Below, piece by piece: positions 1 to 10,495 of a stretch of DNA of 64,000 bases (the stretch's first letter is position 1; each line of letters begins with the position of its first letter). The notes beneath the pieces were generated by a model. The model was given only the letters and a program-made list of their open reading frames with translations, was not told the origin of the DNA and ran no database searches. A program made the position numbers and the translations under genes. The stretch spans positions 9,050,006-9,114,005 of the forward strand of contig OZ005693.1 in the NCBI GenBank assembly GCA_963930775.1, read 5' to 3'. This stretch comes from Cliona cf. orientalis. Its lineage: Eukaryota > Porifera > Demospongiae > Clionaida > Clionaidae.

Positions 1-306
1 CATGTACATATGTACATGTATACACAATTATGTCATGAGGTTTCTATTGATTATAGAGACTGCCAAGGAAGGAAGAGAAATGGTAGTTGGGTTTGTTGAT
101 GTAGCAGATTGTCTAGTGATAACAGTGAAACTGATAGTCTAGCCGCCAAAGAATACAGTAATTAACACATCCATGTACATGTATCTTATAGGCTATCACT
201 GTATACATAAAGTCAATCAACCAGGATGTACAGTACATGATCAAGACACAACTGGGGAAAGAAACAATGGGAACTGCTTAGTATCCCTCCCCCCTCCCCC
301 TCTCTC
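1..306. repeat. Direct duplicate of 562-867 flanking an assembly gap
   Basis: Bases 1-306 repeat 562-867 with a constant offset of 561 as far as I compared them, and the first copy stops exactly where the N run starts, inside a CT-rich tract. A perfect repeat abutting a gap in low-complexity sequence is most simply an assembly artefact (collapsed or duplicated contig end, or two haplotypes). I see no exon in it. Confidence 0.85.
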
Positions 307-506
307 NNNNNNNNNNNNNNNNNNNNNNNNNNNNNNNNNNNNNNNNNNNNNNNNNNNNNNNNNNNNNNNNNNNNNNNNNNNNNNNNNNNNNNNNNNNNNN
401 NNNNNNNNNNNNNNNNNNNNNNNNNNNNNNNNNNNNNNNNNNNNNNNNNNNNNNNNNNNNNNNNNNNNNNNNNNNNNNNNNNNNNNNNNNNNNNNNNNNN
501 NNNNNN
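307..506. other. Assembly gap of 200 N
   Basis: An unbroken run of 200 N, the usual placeholder size for a gap of unknown length. The missing 3' exons of the neighbouring Rab gene could lie here or left of the window. Confidence 0.99.
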
Positions 507-867
507 TGAGCACCTGAAACAACAATAAAAAGCTTGTATAGCGTATTATGATGTACATGTACATGTACATATGTACATGTATACACAATTATGTCATGAG
601 GTTTCTATTGATTATAGAGACTGCCAAGGAAGGAAGAGAAATGGTAGTTGGGTTTGTTGATGTAGCAGATTGTCTAGTGATAACAGTGAAACTGATAGTC
701 TAGCCGCCAAAGAATACAGTAATTAACACATCCATGTACATGTATCTTATAGGCTATCACTGTATACATAAAGTCAATCAACCAGGATGTACAGTACATG
801 ATCAAGACACAACTGGGGAAAGAAACAATGGGAACTGCTTAGTATCCCTCCCCCCTCCCCCTCTCTC

Positions 868-980
868 TCATTTTCTCACGGCCTCTCTCTCCCTCTCCCT
901 CCCCCCCCCCCCCCCCCCCACTCTCTCTCTCTCTTTCTCTCCCTCTCCCTCTCTCTCTCTTTCTCTCTCTCCCTTCACTT
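868..980. repeat. CT/C-rich low-complexity tract
   Basis: Alternating CT runs with a poly-C block (about 901-918), ending just before the splice donor of the Rab exon at 983. Translations through it are artefacts of composition. It probably caused the nearby assembly break. Confidence 0.9.
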
Positions 981-982
981 AC

Positions 983-3592
983 CAGCGTATCTCTTGACAT
1001 CATCCACCCAGTGGCTAACATGTGAAAAGGAGTCGGCATTGGTGATGTCATAGGCCACGATGACCCCGTGTGACCCTCGGTAGTAGCTCTGTGTGATTGT
1101 TCTGAACCTCTCCTGGCCTGCTGTGTCCCATATCTGTAGCTACAGTGTGCATTAAGGAGAAAATAAGATTCTGTGTTCATGCTAAAGGCTAAAAAAACTA
1201 GAGCTCTGTAGAGCACATACCCCGCGCGCTCTGTAGCCACTGTAGCGTAGTACTGCAACACTCTGCAGCAGAGTTGTTTCATGACCTGACGACCCTTTCC
1301 AACACTGAGCTTGAGCATGCGCAGTCGCATCAGCATGCTAAAAGAGTGGGTGTGGTCGATAAACCACAGGCATGTTGAACAGAAAATGCACGATTTGTAG
1401 CACTAGTAAGCCCTTTTGAGCAATTCGAAGCACGTACAAACCACTTTTTCATCGATATCTATCGATTGGATGTGCTTATAGCACACACAGACGCCTAGAA
1501 CTCGAAATCTGGCGATTTTCGTGCCGACGACGACAACAACAACAACGACAACGACAACGACAGACTGACAAACCGATTGCTTTACCCCTTGCGCATGCGT
1601 GCGGGGTAATAATTAAACTTTCATATGGTTTTATGGCAAAGGTCGTCACACATTATGAAAACCTATATAGAATGCGAATTTTCTTGTGCTAATTAGATCT
1701 TGCCACAAATACAGTAAACTTAATTATACAGTGGAACCCCTCTATGAGGGCACCCCTGAAATGAGGACATCTCCCTTCAATCAGGACACTAGAAGCTGTC
1801 CCAAGATTGTCTGGAATAGAGGGGTTCCACTGTAATACTACAGTGAGATGAATGCAGTGTACAGATATTGTACATACTACTGCACATAAGCTATATTGTA
1901 TATAATATGCTTTGGGACATTTATTTTGCTACAGTTATGCATACAGTGTACATTATAACAATAATTATGTGTACTATAGATGTGCATACTATTATTTATA
2001 GGATTACGACAAAGGCAAACTTTGTCTCTACTGAACTAGGAATTGGAGTCATACAAGTATAAGAAAAGTTTCGAGACTGGATTCAACTTTCACAGATAGG
2101 GAATCTGGAATATTTTGAGGGTTTAAAATTCAGTCAATTACAGAAACTGCGAAGTTTGGACCTGTTAAGAAGTTCCTGTTATAAATTATTACAGTTGTAT
2201 ATTCACTTAGCTTTGCAGGGTAATTAAATCGTTGGCAAAGCTCTGTATGACAGAACAGCTTGTTTAGATGCTCATGATAATACTATCAAGAGTGTACTAG
2301 ATAACGTATATAAATGTTTCGATCTATTGACAATCACTAAGGCTATTCCCAGTATTTGCTTGAAGGCAATGAAACAATCCTGTATAATGCATAAATCGCA
2401 TAAAAAATTATATTTCAGGCTCTCAAGAGACAAACCATGATTCAATGTTAACATACTGGCAATTGTGTACCAACCTTCACAAATGGATAGAATAGAAATT
2501 AATGATCACTGGGATCACTAGTCTCTTAATAGTCAGCAGTAAGGATCATTAGGATCACTACAGTCAAGATCTTACTTGCTACAAGCACACGTATTAATGG
2601 TCAGCAATGACTGCTATCAAAAATGTGAAACTAAGATCAGATTGAATTTCAGCTATATAGCTCGAGCTCCCTTATGTATAAGCTTTACTACCACTTGTAG
2701 CTATCTATGCAACACAAGCGTATTGCTACCAGTGACAACTACTATATTTTATATTCACAGGTCATGCTTCTGCCAACATTATTATTATCGGAATGCAATA
2801 AATTATGTTGGGAATCTACTATATGTACCTTGAGTTGCTTTCCATCCACTTCTATGTTTCTGAGCATGAAGTCGACCCCAATAGTGTTGCCGTGGCGCTC
2901 TACGTAGATACCGTGTTTAAATCTCTGAACAGCACAAGTTTTGCCAACACCAGCATCTCCTATCAACACAACCTAGAGGGAAGGAGAGAAGGGAAGGGGA
3001 AAAGAGAGAGGGAGGGAGGGAGGGGAGGAGAGGGAAAGAGATAGAATTATCAATCATAAAGAGAATAGCGTACAACGGGCACTTGAACTCGAGTCATGAA
3101 CATAAATATCCCCCAGCTTTGGGATAAGATGAATTAAGGGCACTATTTTCAGTTTGGCTTTTGATTGGATATGATCAATATTGTTTCCCACCACATGTAT
3201 ACATGTATATCTATGTAGATGATTAGTGCACCTATTAGTGAGACAAGGTAGAATAATATGTACACCTAAATCCCAAATGTGTGCTCAATTCCTAGGTGAG
3301 GTTAAAACCGGCACCTACAGTTATTTAATATGGTAGAACGTGGTACAATAATAGATCTACTGTGATGATACAAGCATAAGCAAGTGTTGATACAAGGTAA
3401 TAAGCTGTGAACAGGCAAACAAGCCTATATTATTCATGATTGACCTTAGGTGCTAATTAATCATTCACAATTTAATATGACTATGATTAAATTATAGACA
3501 ACCTTGAAAAGAAAATCGTAGCGGTCGTCATCTGCCTCTGGAAAGTTCACCGATCGTCCAGAATCCTGATTCCCGACCGGAGACCTCGCCAT
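983..3592 (-). CDS. RAB43: RAB43-like small GTPase (5' three exons, 3' part missing)
   Basis: Rab GTPase, a membrane-traffic switch cycling between GDP and GTP. Exons on the minus strand: 3592-3503 (ATG, 30 codons), 2972-2829 and 1139-983; phases agree across the junctions. Exon 1 ends in YDFLFK. Exon 2 carries the P-loop GDAGVGKT (about residues 35-42) and switch I with NTIGVDF. Exon 3 carries [13 protein letters not shown] (switch II), TITQSYYRG and AYDIT. The 3' splice site at 1140 was chosen because it restores the family sequence LQIWD; a site 6 bp further in would lose it. [16 protein letters not shown] and the DVKRYAG ending resemble RAB43 most, with RAB19 and RAB30 as alternatives. 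The NKxD and SAK motifs and the prenylation tail are not in the window. Divergent from squalene synthase, with 391 bp between start codons. Confidence 0.85.
1187..1614. repeat. Interspersed repeat with inverted CG-rich ends (copy 1)
   Basis: Lies in a Rab intron. The left end (CTAGAGCTCT, then GAGCAC and ACCCCGCGCGC) and the right end (GCGCATGCGTGCGGGGT then AATTA) are inversely similar, and a (GACAAC)n-like run precedes the right end. The same end sequences and a GACA-rich run delimit the insertion at 21409-22134, so this is a family. No transposase ORF is visible; probably non-autonomous. Confidence 0.6.
1729..1832. mobile_element. MITE with TA target duplication, CAGTGGAACC family
   Basis: Terminal inverted repeats CAGTGGAACCCCTCTAT and ATAGAGGGGTTCCACTG flank about 70 bp of non-coding DNA. 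The element is bordered by TA on both sides, as expected for Tc1/mariner/pogo-type transposition. Half-copies of the same terminus occur at about 6793 and 7052 in squalene synthase introns. Confidence 0.85.
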
Positions 3593-3983
3593 TGCTCTCT
3601 AACTTTTCTCTCCACAGTCTAGCACTTCATCGCGACCGCGATCGATTGCGCAGCTGAGCTGAATACGTGTATTGTCCAATTTCTGCTGAATCAGCAAATA
3701 CCTGCTTAATTTTGTCACGTGGTAGTTGATAAACGAGCCCCGCCTACATCCACGCCCACACGGAGTGGTCTCATACAAGATCAGCTGAGACAAATGAACG
3801 ACAGCGAGTAGGAATCGAAAGACGCACTGCCCGTGCTCATCACATCAATCATGCTTCCGAGATTCATGCGGATTGGCTACAGAGCTGGAGAGGGTCCTAC
3901 TGGGCGTAAAAATTACCACCCAATCTCTGAAAAAAAGTGAGCGTTTATCGCTCCTCAATTGATCGCTTGGAGCTGTTGGCGAC
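3593..3983. promoter_or_regulatory. Shared intergenic promoter region, Rab / squalene synthase
   Basis: 391 bp separate the start codons of two divergently transcribed genes. The space must hold both promoters and both 5' UTRs. It is richer in CG dinucleotides than the surrounding introns. I see no convincing TATA box. A bidirectional promoter is inferred from the arrangement alone. Confidence 0.5.
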
Positions 3984-6900
3984 ATGGAGCTGATACGATC
4001 CGTTGCCTACCCGAGCGAGCTATGGGCGCTGTTCAAGTTCAAATTTGGCGGAGGGAAAGAGACGGTGATGCCCACTCTGGACTGTGTAAGTTCAGCAGTG
4101 TAGAACGCAATGAAGTATGGCTCCACCCACCATAGTACAGTCCACTCATGAAAGGTCACCTTTTGACTTGTGGTCAGTATTTGTGTTCCCCATTACAGTC
4201 AAACTAGCCGCTCTCCAATACATTGAAAGATCAGAGGGCCTGGGGACAAGGCTACAGTTAAACCTCCATGACACAATGAAAGTTTCCAACACAAAGTATT
4301 TGTGATATGTGGTATCAGTTAATCATGACCGTCTCTTTTTATAGTAAACATGACCAGCATCACTATGATGATGTATGTAGTAAATGTAGCACCTTTTAGT
4401 AATCAGTTCCTCATAATCATTCTTGCAGGGAGTGATCAGCCCAGAGATGAAGAGATGCTATGAGCTGCTCATCCAGACCAGTAGAAGTTTTGCTGCAGTC
4501 ATACAAGCTCTGGATGATGAGCTCAGGTACGTGTACCTATATACATGTAGAATACGTAGCTGCTGGTACAATATTAAATTGTATGTATACCTCGGGCAGT
4601 ATAATAATATTATATTACTGCAGCTTCCACGCCCTTCAATTGTGCACATTTTTCAGCATATAACATTGAGCACTAGACTAGGTGCTATTTCATGCACAAA
4701 GATAAATTGCTATTCTGAACACAAAGATGTTTACTAGTACATACAAATCTATTGGAGTCTGTGAGCTGATGACTAAGCATAGAAAATCTTTCATACCATG
4801 CAGGCCTGCCATTTGCATCTTCTACCTTGTTCTGAGAGCCCTGGACACAGTGGAGGATGATATGAACATTCCAGTGGAGAAGAAGGTGGCCATGTTGAAA
4901 GAGTTCCACGAGCACCTCTATGAGGAGGAGTGGACGTTCATGGAGAGCAGCGAAAAGGATAAAGCTGTTCTTGAAGAGTTTCCAAAAGTAAGATACAAAG
5001 TATAAGTTTAATGTTCTCTATGCAGTACATACAATTTAACACTATTCCAATAGTTGAACAGTGTATTTTACGTATACTAAATGGCTTTCCATGATGTCTA
5101 CATACTAGATAATTATGGATGGAGTATAATAATATTATTATAATCTCTCTGAATGTTAAATTCCTTGCCTGTAGCTTATAAAGTTAATAAGCCCATGTGA
5201 TCAGCGCTTAAAGTAGAAACAGTGTCTCATACTTTAACTACAATAATTTATTGACGTTTTAGATTTCTAAGGAATTTCGAAATCTCAAGCCAATCTTTCA
5301 AGAAGTGATATCTGACATCACCAAGAAGATGGGCTCTGGAATGACAGTGTTTCTCACGGACAAGGTTGATGGAATGACTCAGTGGGATGAGGTAAATACA
5401 CAAAGGTGTTAGCAAGAGTATGCAACACATATACAATACACATGTACATAGTATAAACAAAATTTAACAGCTTTTGCTACCTAATACGGGTACACAGACT
5501 GACGAAAAAGAGAGGTGTTTGTATTATTACTGGGAGTTGCATAAATTATGCTTGCACTTGCTAATGCACTCTTAGTAAGCCAGATAGCTATGCTACATTA
5601 GTACCATCCACCCCCAGTCCTAAAAGATTTTGATTCTGCACTGACGCCTTTGCTTCCAATATCCTACATCTTATACTAATCCCTGACAAAGATTATCATT
5701 TTTTAGATCATAGTTGTAACAAATACTGCAATCTGATTGGTCATTAGCAGGTATCTATATGTGATAGTACCCCTACAAGTCTGATAGAACCCCTACAAGA
5801 TTTTGATAGAACCCCTACAACTTTGTATCCTCGGGCTATTACAGTGTTTTACTATACTTGTTAGACACTGTTTAGTCGGTTTCCACGTGATTTAGAAGAC
5901 CTCAGGGCTGCGCTCGGGATTCTACATAGAGCCCTTCGGTCTTCTAAATCACGTAGAAACCTCCTAAACAGTGTCTAACTAATATTCAGTACTGTCACTA
6001 TGTTGCTGGTCTGGTGGGCATTGGGCTGTCTCGTCTGTTCTCGGCGTCGGGGCTGGAGAGTTCAGAGGTCGGGGAGGATCACCAGCTGGCCAACTCAATG
6101 GGTCTGTTCCTCCAAAAGACCAACATCATCCGGGACTACCTCGAGGATGTACTGCAGGGAAGGGAGTTTTGGCCAAAAGAGGTATAAAAGAGACATGGTG
6201 CATGCACCTGTGCCGTCTTGTTGGTCAGGCTCCAGACTCCATATAGGGGAATATTTTTCAGGGGTTCACTTTTTGCAGATAATATATTGAACTAATTGCG
6301 GAAATTAAATCCGTGAAATGGTAAACGTCGCCTAAAATCTTCATATGCACGTACAGGATTGCTCCTATTTAAATTTTAGCATGAAAATTTTCCGGATCTA
6401 AATTGCCCATTGTGCATGGTATTCAGAAGTTGTGTATATATGAAGATGTTATGCTCTTCAACTGCAGGCATGGAGTCAGTTTGCCGATGAGTTGACCGAC
6501 TTTAAACACGAGGAGAAGCGAGCCGATGCCGTACACTGCCTCAACCTGCTCATAACCAATGCCCTGTACCACGTCCCTGATGTACTCAAGTACATGGCAA
6601 GAATTAAAAACCAGAGTGTCTTCAACTTCTGTGCCATACCTCAGGTAAGAAAATAATATTGGTGGTGGAGGAAGGGGCCAGAAAACATTACAAAAAAGAA
6701 TTTAGCAGAGGATGGTTTCGATCCATCGACCTCTGGGTTATGGGCCCAGCACGCTCCCACTGCGCCACTCTGCTTGATGACTGTAGAAGTATACAGTGGG
6801 ACCCCTCTAAAGTGGACACCATTGGGACTAAAAACCTCTTAATTAATTCAATTATCTCCTCTCATTTGCAGACAATGGCCGTGGCTACGTTGGCTGCTTG

Positions 6901-7513
6901 CTACAGCAACCCTCGTGTGTTCACAGGGGTCGTCAAGATCAGGAAGGGTCAGGCCGTCGCACTCATGATGCAGTCCACCAACATGAAGCAACTACGCACC
7001 ATTATGGCACAGTTTGCAAGAGAGGTAGGTATGCTAGCTATATAACTGGGAAATACAGTGGAATCTCCTTGTTGTGGACTATTTCAATCATTCAGTAAAG
7101 GATACTGAATAATTAGAAGGGCTGAATTTTTAGAAGTACGGCGGTACCTTATTAGTATTGTACGTTCTAGGTACTCCTATCATTTAAATCCTATACCAGT
7201 AATTTGTATTATTGTGGGCAAGTTTATAGGCTTTTGAGTAACAACTTTCTTGAGTTGTTTGAGCTGAGCTCCTCCTTCCCTTTGTATTTTTTTTTCATAG
7301 ATATCCAGCAAGATTGAGGCCTCTGATCCAAACGCTGACAAGACACGGACCATAGCAGAAGAGATCACTAAGCTCTGTTATGACAACAGTGCAGGCTCCC
7401 AAGACGACCTGACTCCATCTTCCCATTTCCCCCTACTACCTCTAGCTGGACTAGTAGCCGTCAGTGCACTTATCATGACATACTATGCTTACCAAAAAGG
7501 AACATTGACATAA
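3984..7513 (+). CDS. FDFT1: Squalene synthase (farnesyl-diphosphate farnesyltransferase)
   Basis: Joins two farnesyl diphosphates head to head to squalene with NADPH, the committed sterol step, at the ER membrane. Exons: 3984-4085, 4429-4526, 4804-4987, 5263-5391, 5990-6181, 6468-6644, 6872-7024, 7301-7513; 1248 nt, 415 aa, close to the 417 aa human enzyme. All junctions are GT-AG and in phase. Visible: [13 protein letters not shown]; first aspartate-rich motif DTVEDD (about residues 81-86); [20 protein letters not shown]; second motif DYLED (about 220-224); [12 protein letters not shown] and KIRKGQAV; and a C-terminal hydrophobic anchor ending in a short Lys-containing tail. Nothing essential is missing. 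The poly(A) signal is about 140 nt after the stop. Introns carry a tRNA gene and a foldback element. The convergent neighbour encodes a later enzyme of the same pathway. Confidence 0.96.
5703..5979. mobile_element. Foldback element ending 10 bp before a splice acceptor
   Basis: Bases 5860-5979 form a near-perfect hairpin: GTTAGACACTGTTTAG at the left is answered by CTAAACAGTGTCTAAC at the right, and the inner arms TGATTTAGAAGACC and GTCTTCTAAATCACG also pair. The preceding segment (5703-5860), with AACAAATACTGCAATCTGATTGG, recurs beside the same hairpin family at 23023-23272 and, in reverse orientation, at 28479-28710, so it is part of the mobile unit. No ORF. It lies in a squalene synthase intron, its right end 10 bp upstream of the exon starting at 5990. 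Confidence 0.8.
6703..6774 (-). tRNA. tRNA-iMet: Initiator tRNA-Met (CAU)
   Basis: The 72-nt minus-strand sequence starts AGCAGAGTGGCGCAGTGG, has the anticodon loop in GGGCCCATAACCC (anticodon CAT, with the G-C stack typical of initiators), then GGATCGAAACC with the eukaryotic initiator A-rich T loop instead of TTC, and ends in CCTCTGCTA, pairing A1 with U72. From family knowledge it is almost identical to vertebrate initiator tRNA. It has no intron. A Pol III terminator (T6 on the minus strand, bases 6692-6697) follows within about 10 nt. It is nested antisense in a squalene synthase intron. Confidence 0.96.
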
Positions 7514-7650
7514 CGTTGTGTCCATGTACAATAATAATATACGTTAGTATTATTTATTTTTGTGGTTCACACTTTTCAATAATTATTATTACAAATGTGG
7601 GTCCTTTAATAATAGTAATAATATCAGTAATATATAATATGGCACACTTC

Positions 7651-7656
7651 AATAAA
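7651..7656 (+). terminator. Poly(A) signal AATAAA of squalene synthase
   Basis: AATAAA lies 138 nt after the stop codon in AT-rich sequence, before the 3' end of the convergent reductase gene. Position and sequence fit a cleavage and polyadenylation signal. Confidence 0.6.
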
Positions 7657-7845
7657 GTATCTATAAATTAAATCATCTGATGCTAGTAATAATATTATAG
7701 CCTAAGGGTAGATAGTGTGGTGACGCTAACATACAGTATGCAGATTTAGAAATACACTGATGCCCTGCACCTCGATCTATACACATACTACAATAATACA
7801 ACGATCTATAGTTAAATACACGCTAATAACTGTTGACAATCTCTA

Positions 7846-9096
7846 TCAGTAGAGCCCCGGCAGAAGCCTCCACCTCACCTTGGCGCAGTAGCGGTCCCAG
7901 TCTCTCCCATACTTCTCCCTGCAGTGGTGCTCATCGCGAAGCTGGCGGTGGATCAGCAACACGAGAAAGTAGCTGACGTAAAAGTAAGGCAGAAAGTGGG
8001 TGAAGCCGCAGGGAAGGGACCAAGAAAGAGCCATTATCAGATCACCGACGTAGTTTGGGTGTCGACAGAAACCCCACCATCCGGATACGATTAGCTTGGT
8101 GCCCCGCCTAGTCGAGATTGTTTGAAGGTGGCTGACCGAGGAGTGGGTGGGGTCACGTCGGAATTGATCCTTTTGCGAGTTGGCCCCACGAAATATGGTG
8201 TACCCAAAGACTTTTAGTACAACAATAGCCACAATAGCACCCCAGTGTAGTTCGGTGGGGTAATCGACAAGATAGCGCGCTTGGAGGGAGTAGGTGAAAG
8301 GTACCCAGGCTAGGTCACCAAATGCAAGCATGAATCCAAAACCGTCATGGACGATATCCATGGTGGTCAAAATGGCTTCCTCAAACCAGAGGCCATCGAG
8401 GACATACCAGGACTGGAACACGCAGACAAGGATCATGGACGGGGTAACGTAGCCGAGGGTCTCGTACTGCTTCGCCATCATACAGTAGTTGATTAGGACC
8501 CAGCCGATGAGACCAGGTCGAAGTTCACAGAACACCTTCCAGTCGAAGATCCCGAGTCTAGGGTTGAGCTCTCGCCCCATGAACCAGTCATAGATGAAAT
8601 TACCGGCATTTCCACCGTGTGCAAGTTGAGCGTCGGGAGAGAAAGATTTTGCATAGAGATAGAATGCCAAAGCGAACGAGAACACTATAGCGGCCATTGC
8701 AAAAGCAAGGTAGTGATCATACACAAAACTCACGGGCACTTTGAAATAAAAGTACAGGACGGCAAAGAGAACATGAGAGATGATGAAGGCATACAACCCA
8801 TTGATTTTGTACTTGAGACGCTCTCCATTTTCCAGTTCGGTCCCCAGCACGGTTTTGCCGAGGGGAGAGAGGTAGATGAGTGCATGGAATACCAGCCAGA
8901 GGATGAAGATTGAGAAGGCGTGAGGGTGCCAGAACTTGGTCAGTTCAGGGAGGGAGGTCGGGAGACGGAGGGAACAGCTTCCACAGTTGCACAGCACATA
9001 CAGCCCGATAACGACAGCTGGCAGTCCGAGGGTCATAAAGAATGTCCCAAAAGGGCCAAAGAATTCGTACTCAAACGACTTCTGCTTTCTGGGCAT
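7846..9096 (-). CDS. TM7SF2: Delta14-sterol reductase (TM7SF2 / lamin-B-receptor family), intronless
   Basis: Reduces the C14=C15 double bond of sterol intermediates with NADPH after C14 demethylation, in the ER or inner nuclear membrane. The 416 aa chain has many hydrophobic segments throughout. The family signature SGWWGFCRHPNYVGDL is at about residues 337-352, and the C-terminal CREKYGRDWDRYC with R..PGLY ends the protein. It starts directly with the membrane domain and lacks the Tudor and basic nucleoplasmic domain of LBR, and its length matches TM7SF2 (about 418 aa), so a dedicated reductase is more likely than a lamin B receptor. C14 versus C7 reductase (DHCR7) is less certain from sequence alone. 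Single exon, unlike its intron-rich neighbours, which could reflect retroposition. Confidence 0.88.
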   Translation of the reverse strand: MPRKQKSFEYEFFGPFGTFFMTLGLPAVVIGLYVLCNCGSCSLRLPTSLPELTKFWHPHAFSIFILWLVFHALIYLSPLGKTVLGTELENGERLKYKINGLYAFIISHVLFAVLYFYFKVPVSFVYDHYLAFAMAAIVFSFALAFYLYAKSFSPDAQLAHGGNAGNFIYDWFMGRELNPRLGIFDWKVFCELRPGLIGWVLINYCMMAKQYETLGYVTPSMILVCVFQSWYVLDGLWFEEAILTTMDIVHDGFGFMLAFGDLAWVPFTYSLQARYLVDYPTELHWGAIVAIVVLKVFGYTIFRGANSQKDQFRRDPTHSSVSHLQTISTRRGTKLIVSGWWGFCRHPNYVGDLIMALSWSLPCGFTHFLPYFYVSYFLVLLIHRQLRDEHHCREKYGRDWDRYCAKVRWRLLPGLY

Positions 9097-9566
9097 AATT
9101 TTTTGTTTATTAAATTTTCACCACGTACTTGAGTTGAACCACAAATTATCTATTTGATTCACAAATAAACAAATAAAATTGATAATTGAATTAGCACATG
9201 TACATTTATTCACCTCACACACAGTCAGTAAGTCGCTAGGGCTGTGTACTCTCAATTTGCAGAAGTCAGCCTATCTGCGGTCACCCCACAGCACTATATA
9301 GCAGCGCAGCAGCGCAGGGAAGTAGTGACACGCGTACGCGTAGGAGGTCGAAACAGACGTTGGTGCGCATCAATTAGAATTTGAGCGCCACTTGATTATT
9401 TTTGGCGGGAAGAAACCGCGGGCTAAGCGGCTGTGTGCATGTGGGAGGAGACAAACAAGAAGGGAAGCTCCAAGATCTGTGTAGTGGGAAAGTACCGCTT
9501 CTAAAATTCACTTTGCTGCATCGAATTTATACGTGTATGTCATTGTGTGTTTGAATAGTTGATGCT
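9097..9566. promoter_or_regulatory. Divergent intergenic region, sterol reductase / His-rich gene
   Basis: About 470 bp between divergent genes, locally GC- and CG-rich around 9290-9460, in contrast with AT-rich introns. It should contain both promoters and possibly a non-coding or short first exon of the + strand gene, because 9567-9612 looks like the end of an intron. No motif is assigned. Confidence 0.4.
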
Positions 9567-10461
9567 ATGGACTGTCACTCTGACTTTTTCTCTTTACTTT
9601 CTCTGGCTCAGGTCAACAACAGCGCCACCGCCACCTCTGTCGCTCCTGCTGCTTCTTTCTCGGCGCAACCAGCTATTGGTAGTATCGCGCCCTCTTTGAA
9701 CCAACTTGGCGCGCTCTCGTATAATTCCAACGGTCACAGATTGAGAAACGGCGAGGTGATGGCCAGCGGACCGTACTCGCTAGGGCTGCTAGGCGGGCCT
9801 ATTCTTGTCCCTACCCAGTGCTCCGTGAATAACGACGTAGATATGGCAGACGGAGGGTCTATGTCGCTCGATGAGGGACTTTCTTGTCGGCAGTTTAGCG
9901 GGGTGAAAAGAAAGCGAGGTATTAACGCTGCGGCTCTAGCAGTCGGAGACGACGCAGAGATGAACGGGAGTGCAGAGTGGGCCGCTGCTCTGTCAAATGG
10001 CCACAATCTACAGGTAGATCTGGATTTGCAGCCCGACAAACAAAAGGTGAGTACCGAAAATTTGTAGCTTTGTGTGCAAAAATTTCTAGCTAGCTAGCTC
10101 AGTCATTTGCATGCAAGTATGGCTATAAATTATTTGTGTTGTGAAATTAAAATTATTCTTGTTTGGTTGATTTGTGGCTGTATTCGAGGCCCTAGGCTAC
10201 TTTCAGATTTGTGAGTGACATTTGCTATCTGTGGTCTGGAATGTTTATCCTGTGGTATACGTATATTGTATATAGAGTGTTGATAAGGAAGTGCTAATGA
10301 ATTGGAATGTGGCTTGTAGTCTGAGTACGAGTGAGACTGCATGGGCATGACTAATTGTGTTAATTGTGGGCAATCTAGAGAGGCCTGTAAGAGGCTGAGG
10401 GGTAGCATTCCTGAAGTTGTTCTTAGAAGTGGTTTGATACCAGGTGTCCATGGTGTACAAT

Positions 10462-10495
<34 letters not shown>

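Noticed and set aside
173..588. ORFs running through the N gap
   Set aside because: Unknown bases are translated as X; there is no protein evidence.
839..1336. 165-codon minus-strand ORF over the Rab exon and the CT tract
   Set aside because: It mixes the wrong frame of the Rab exon with low-complexity and repeat sequence; the Rab reading frame and splice sites explain the region.
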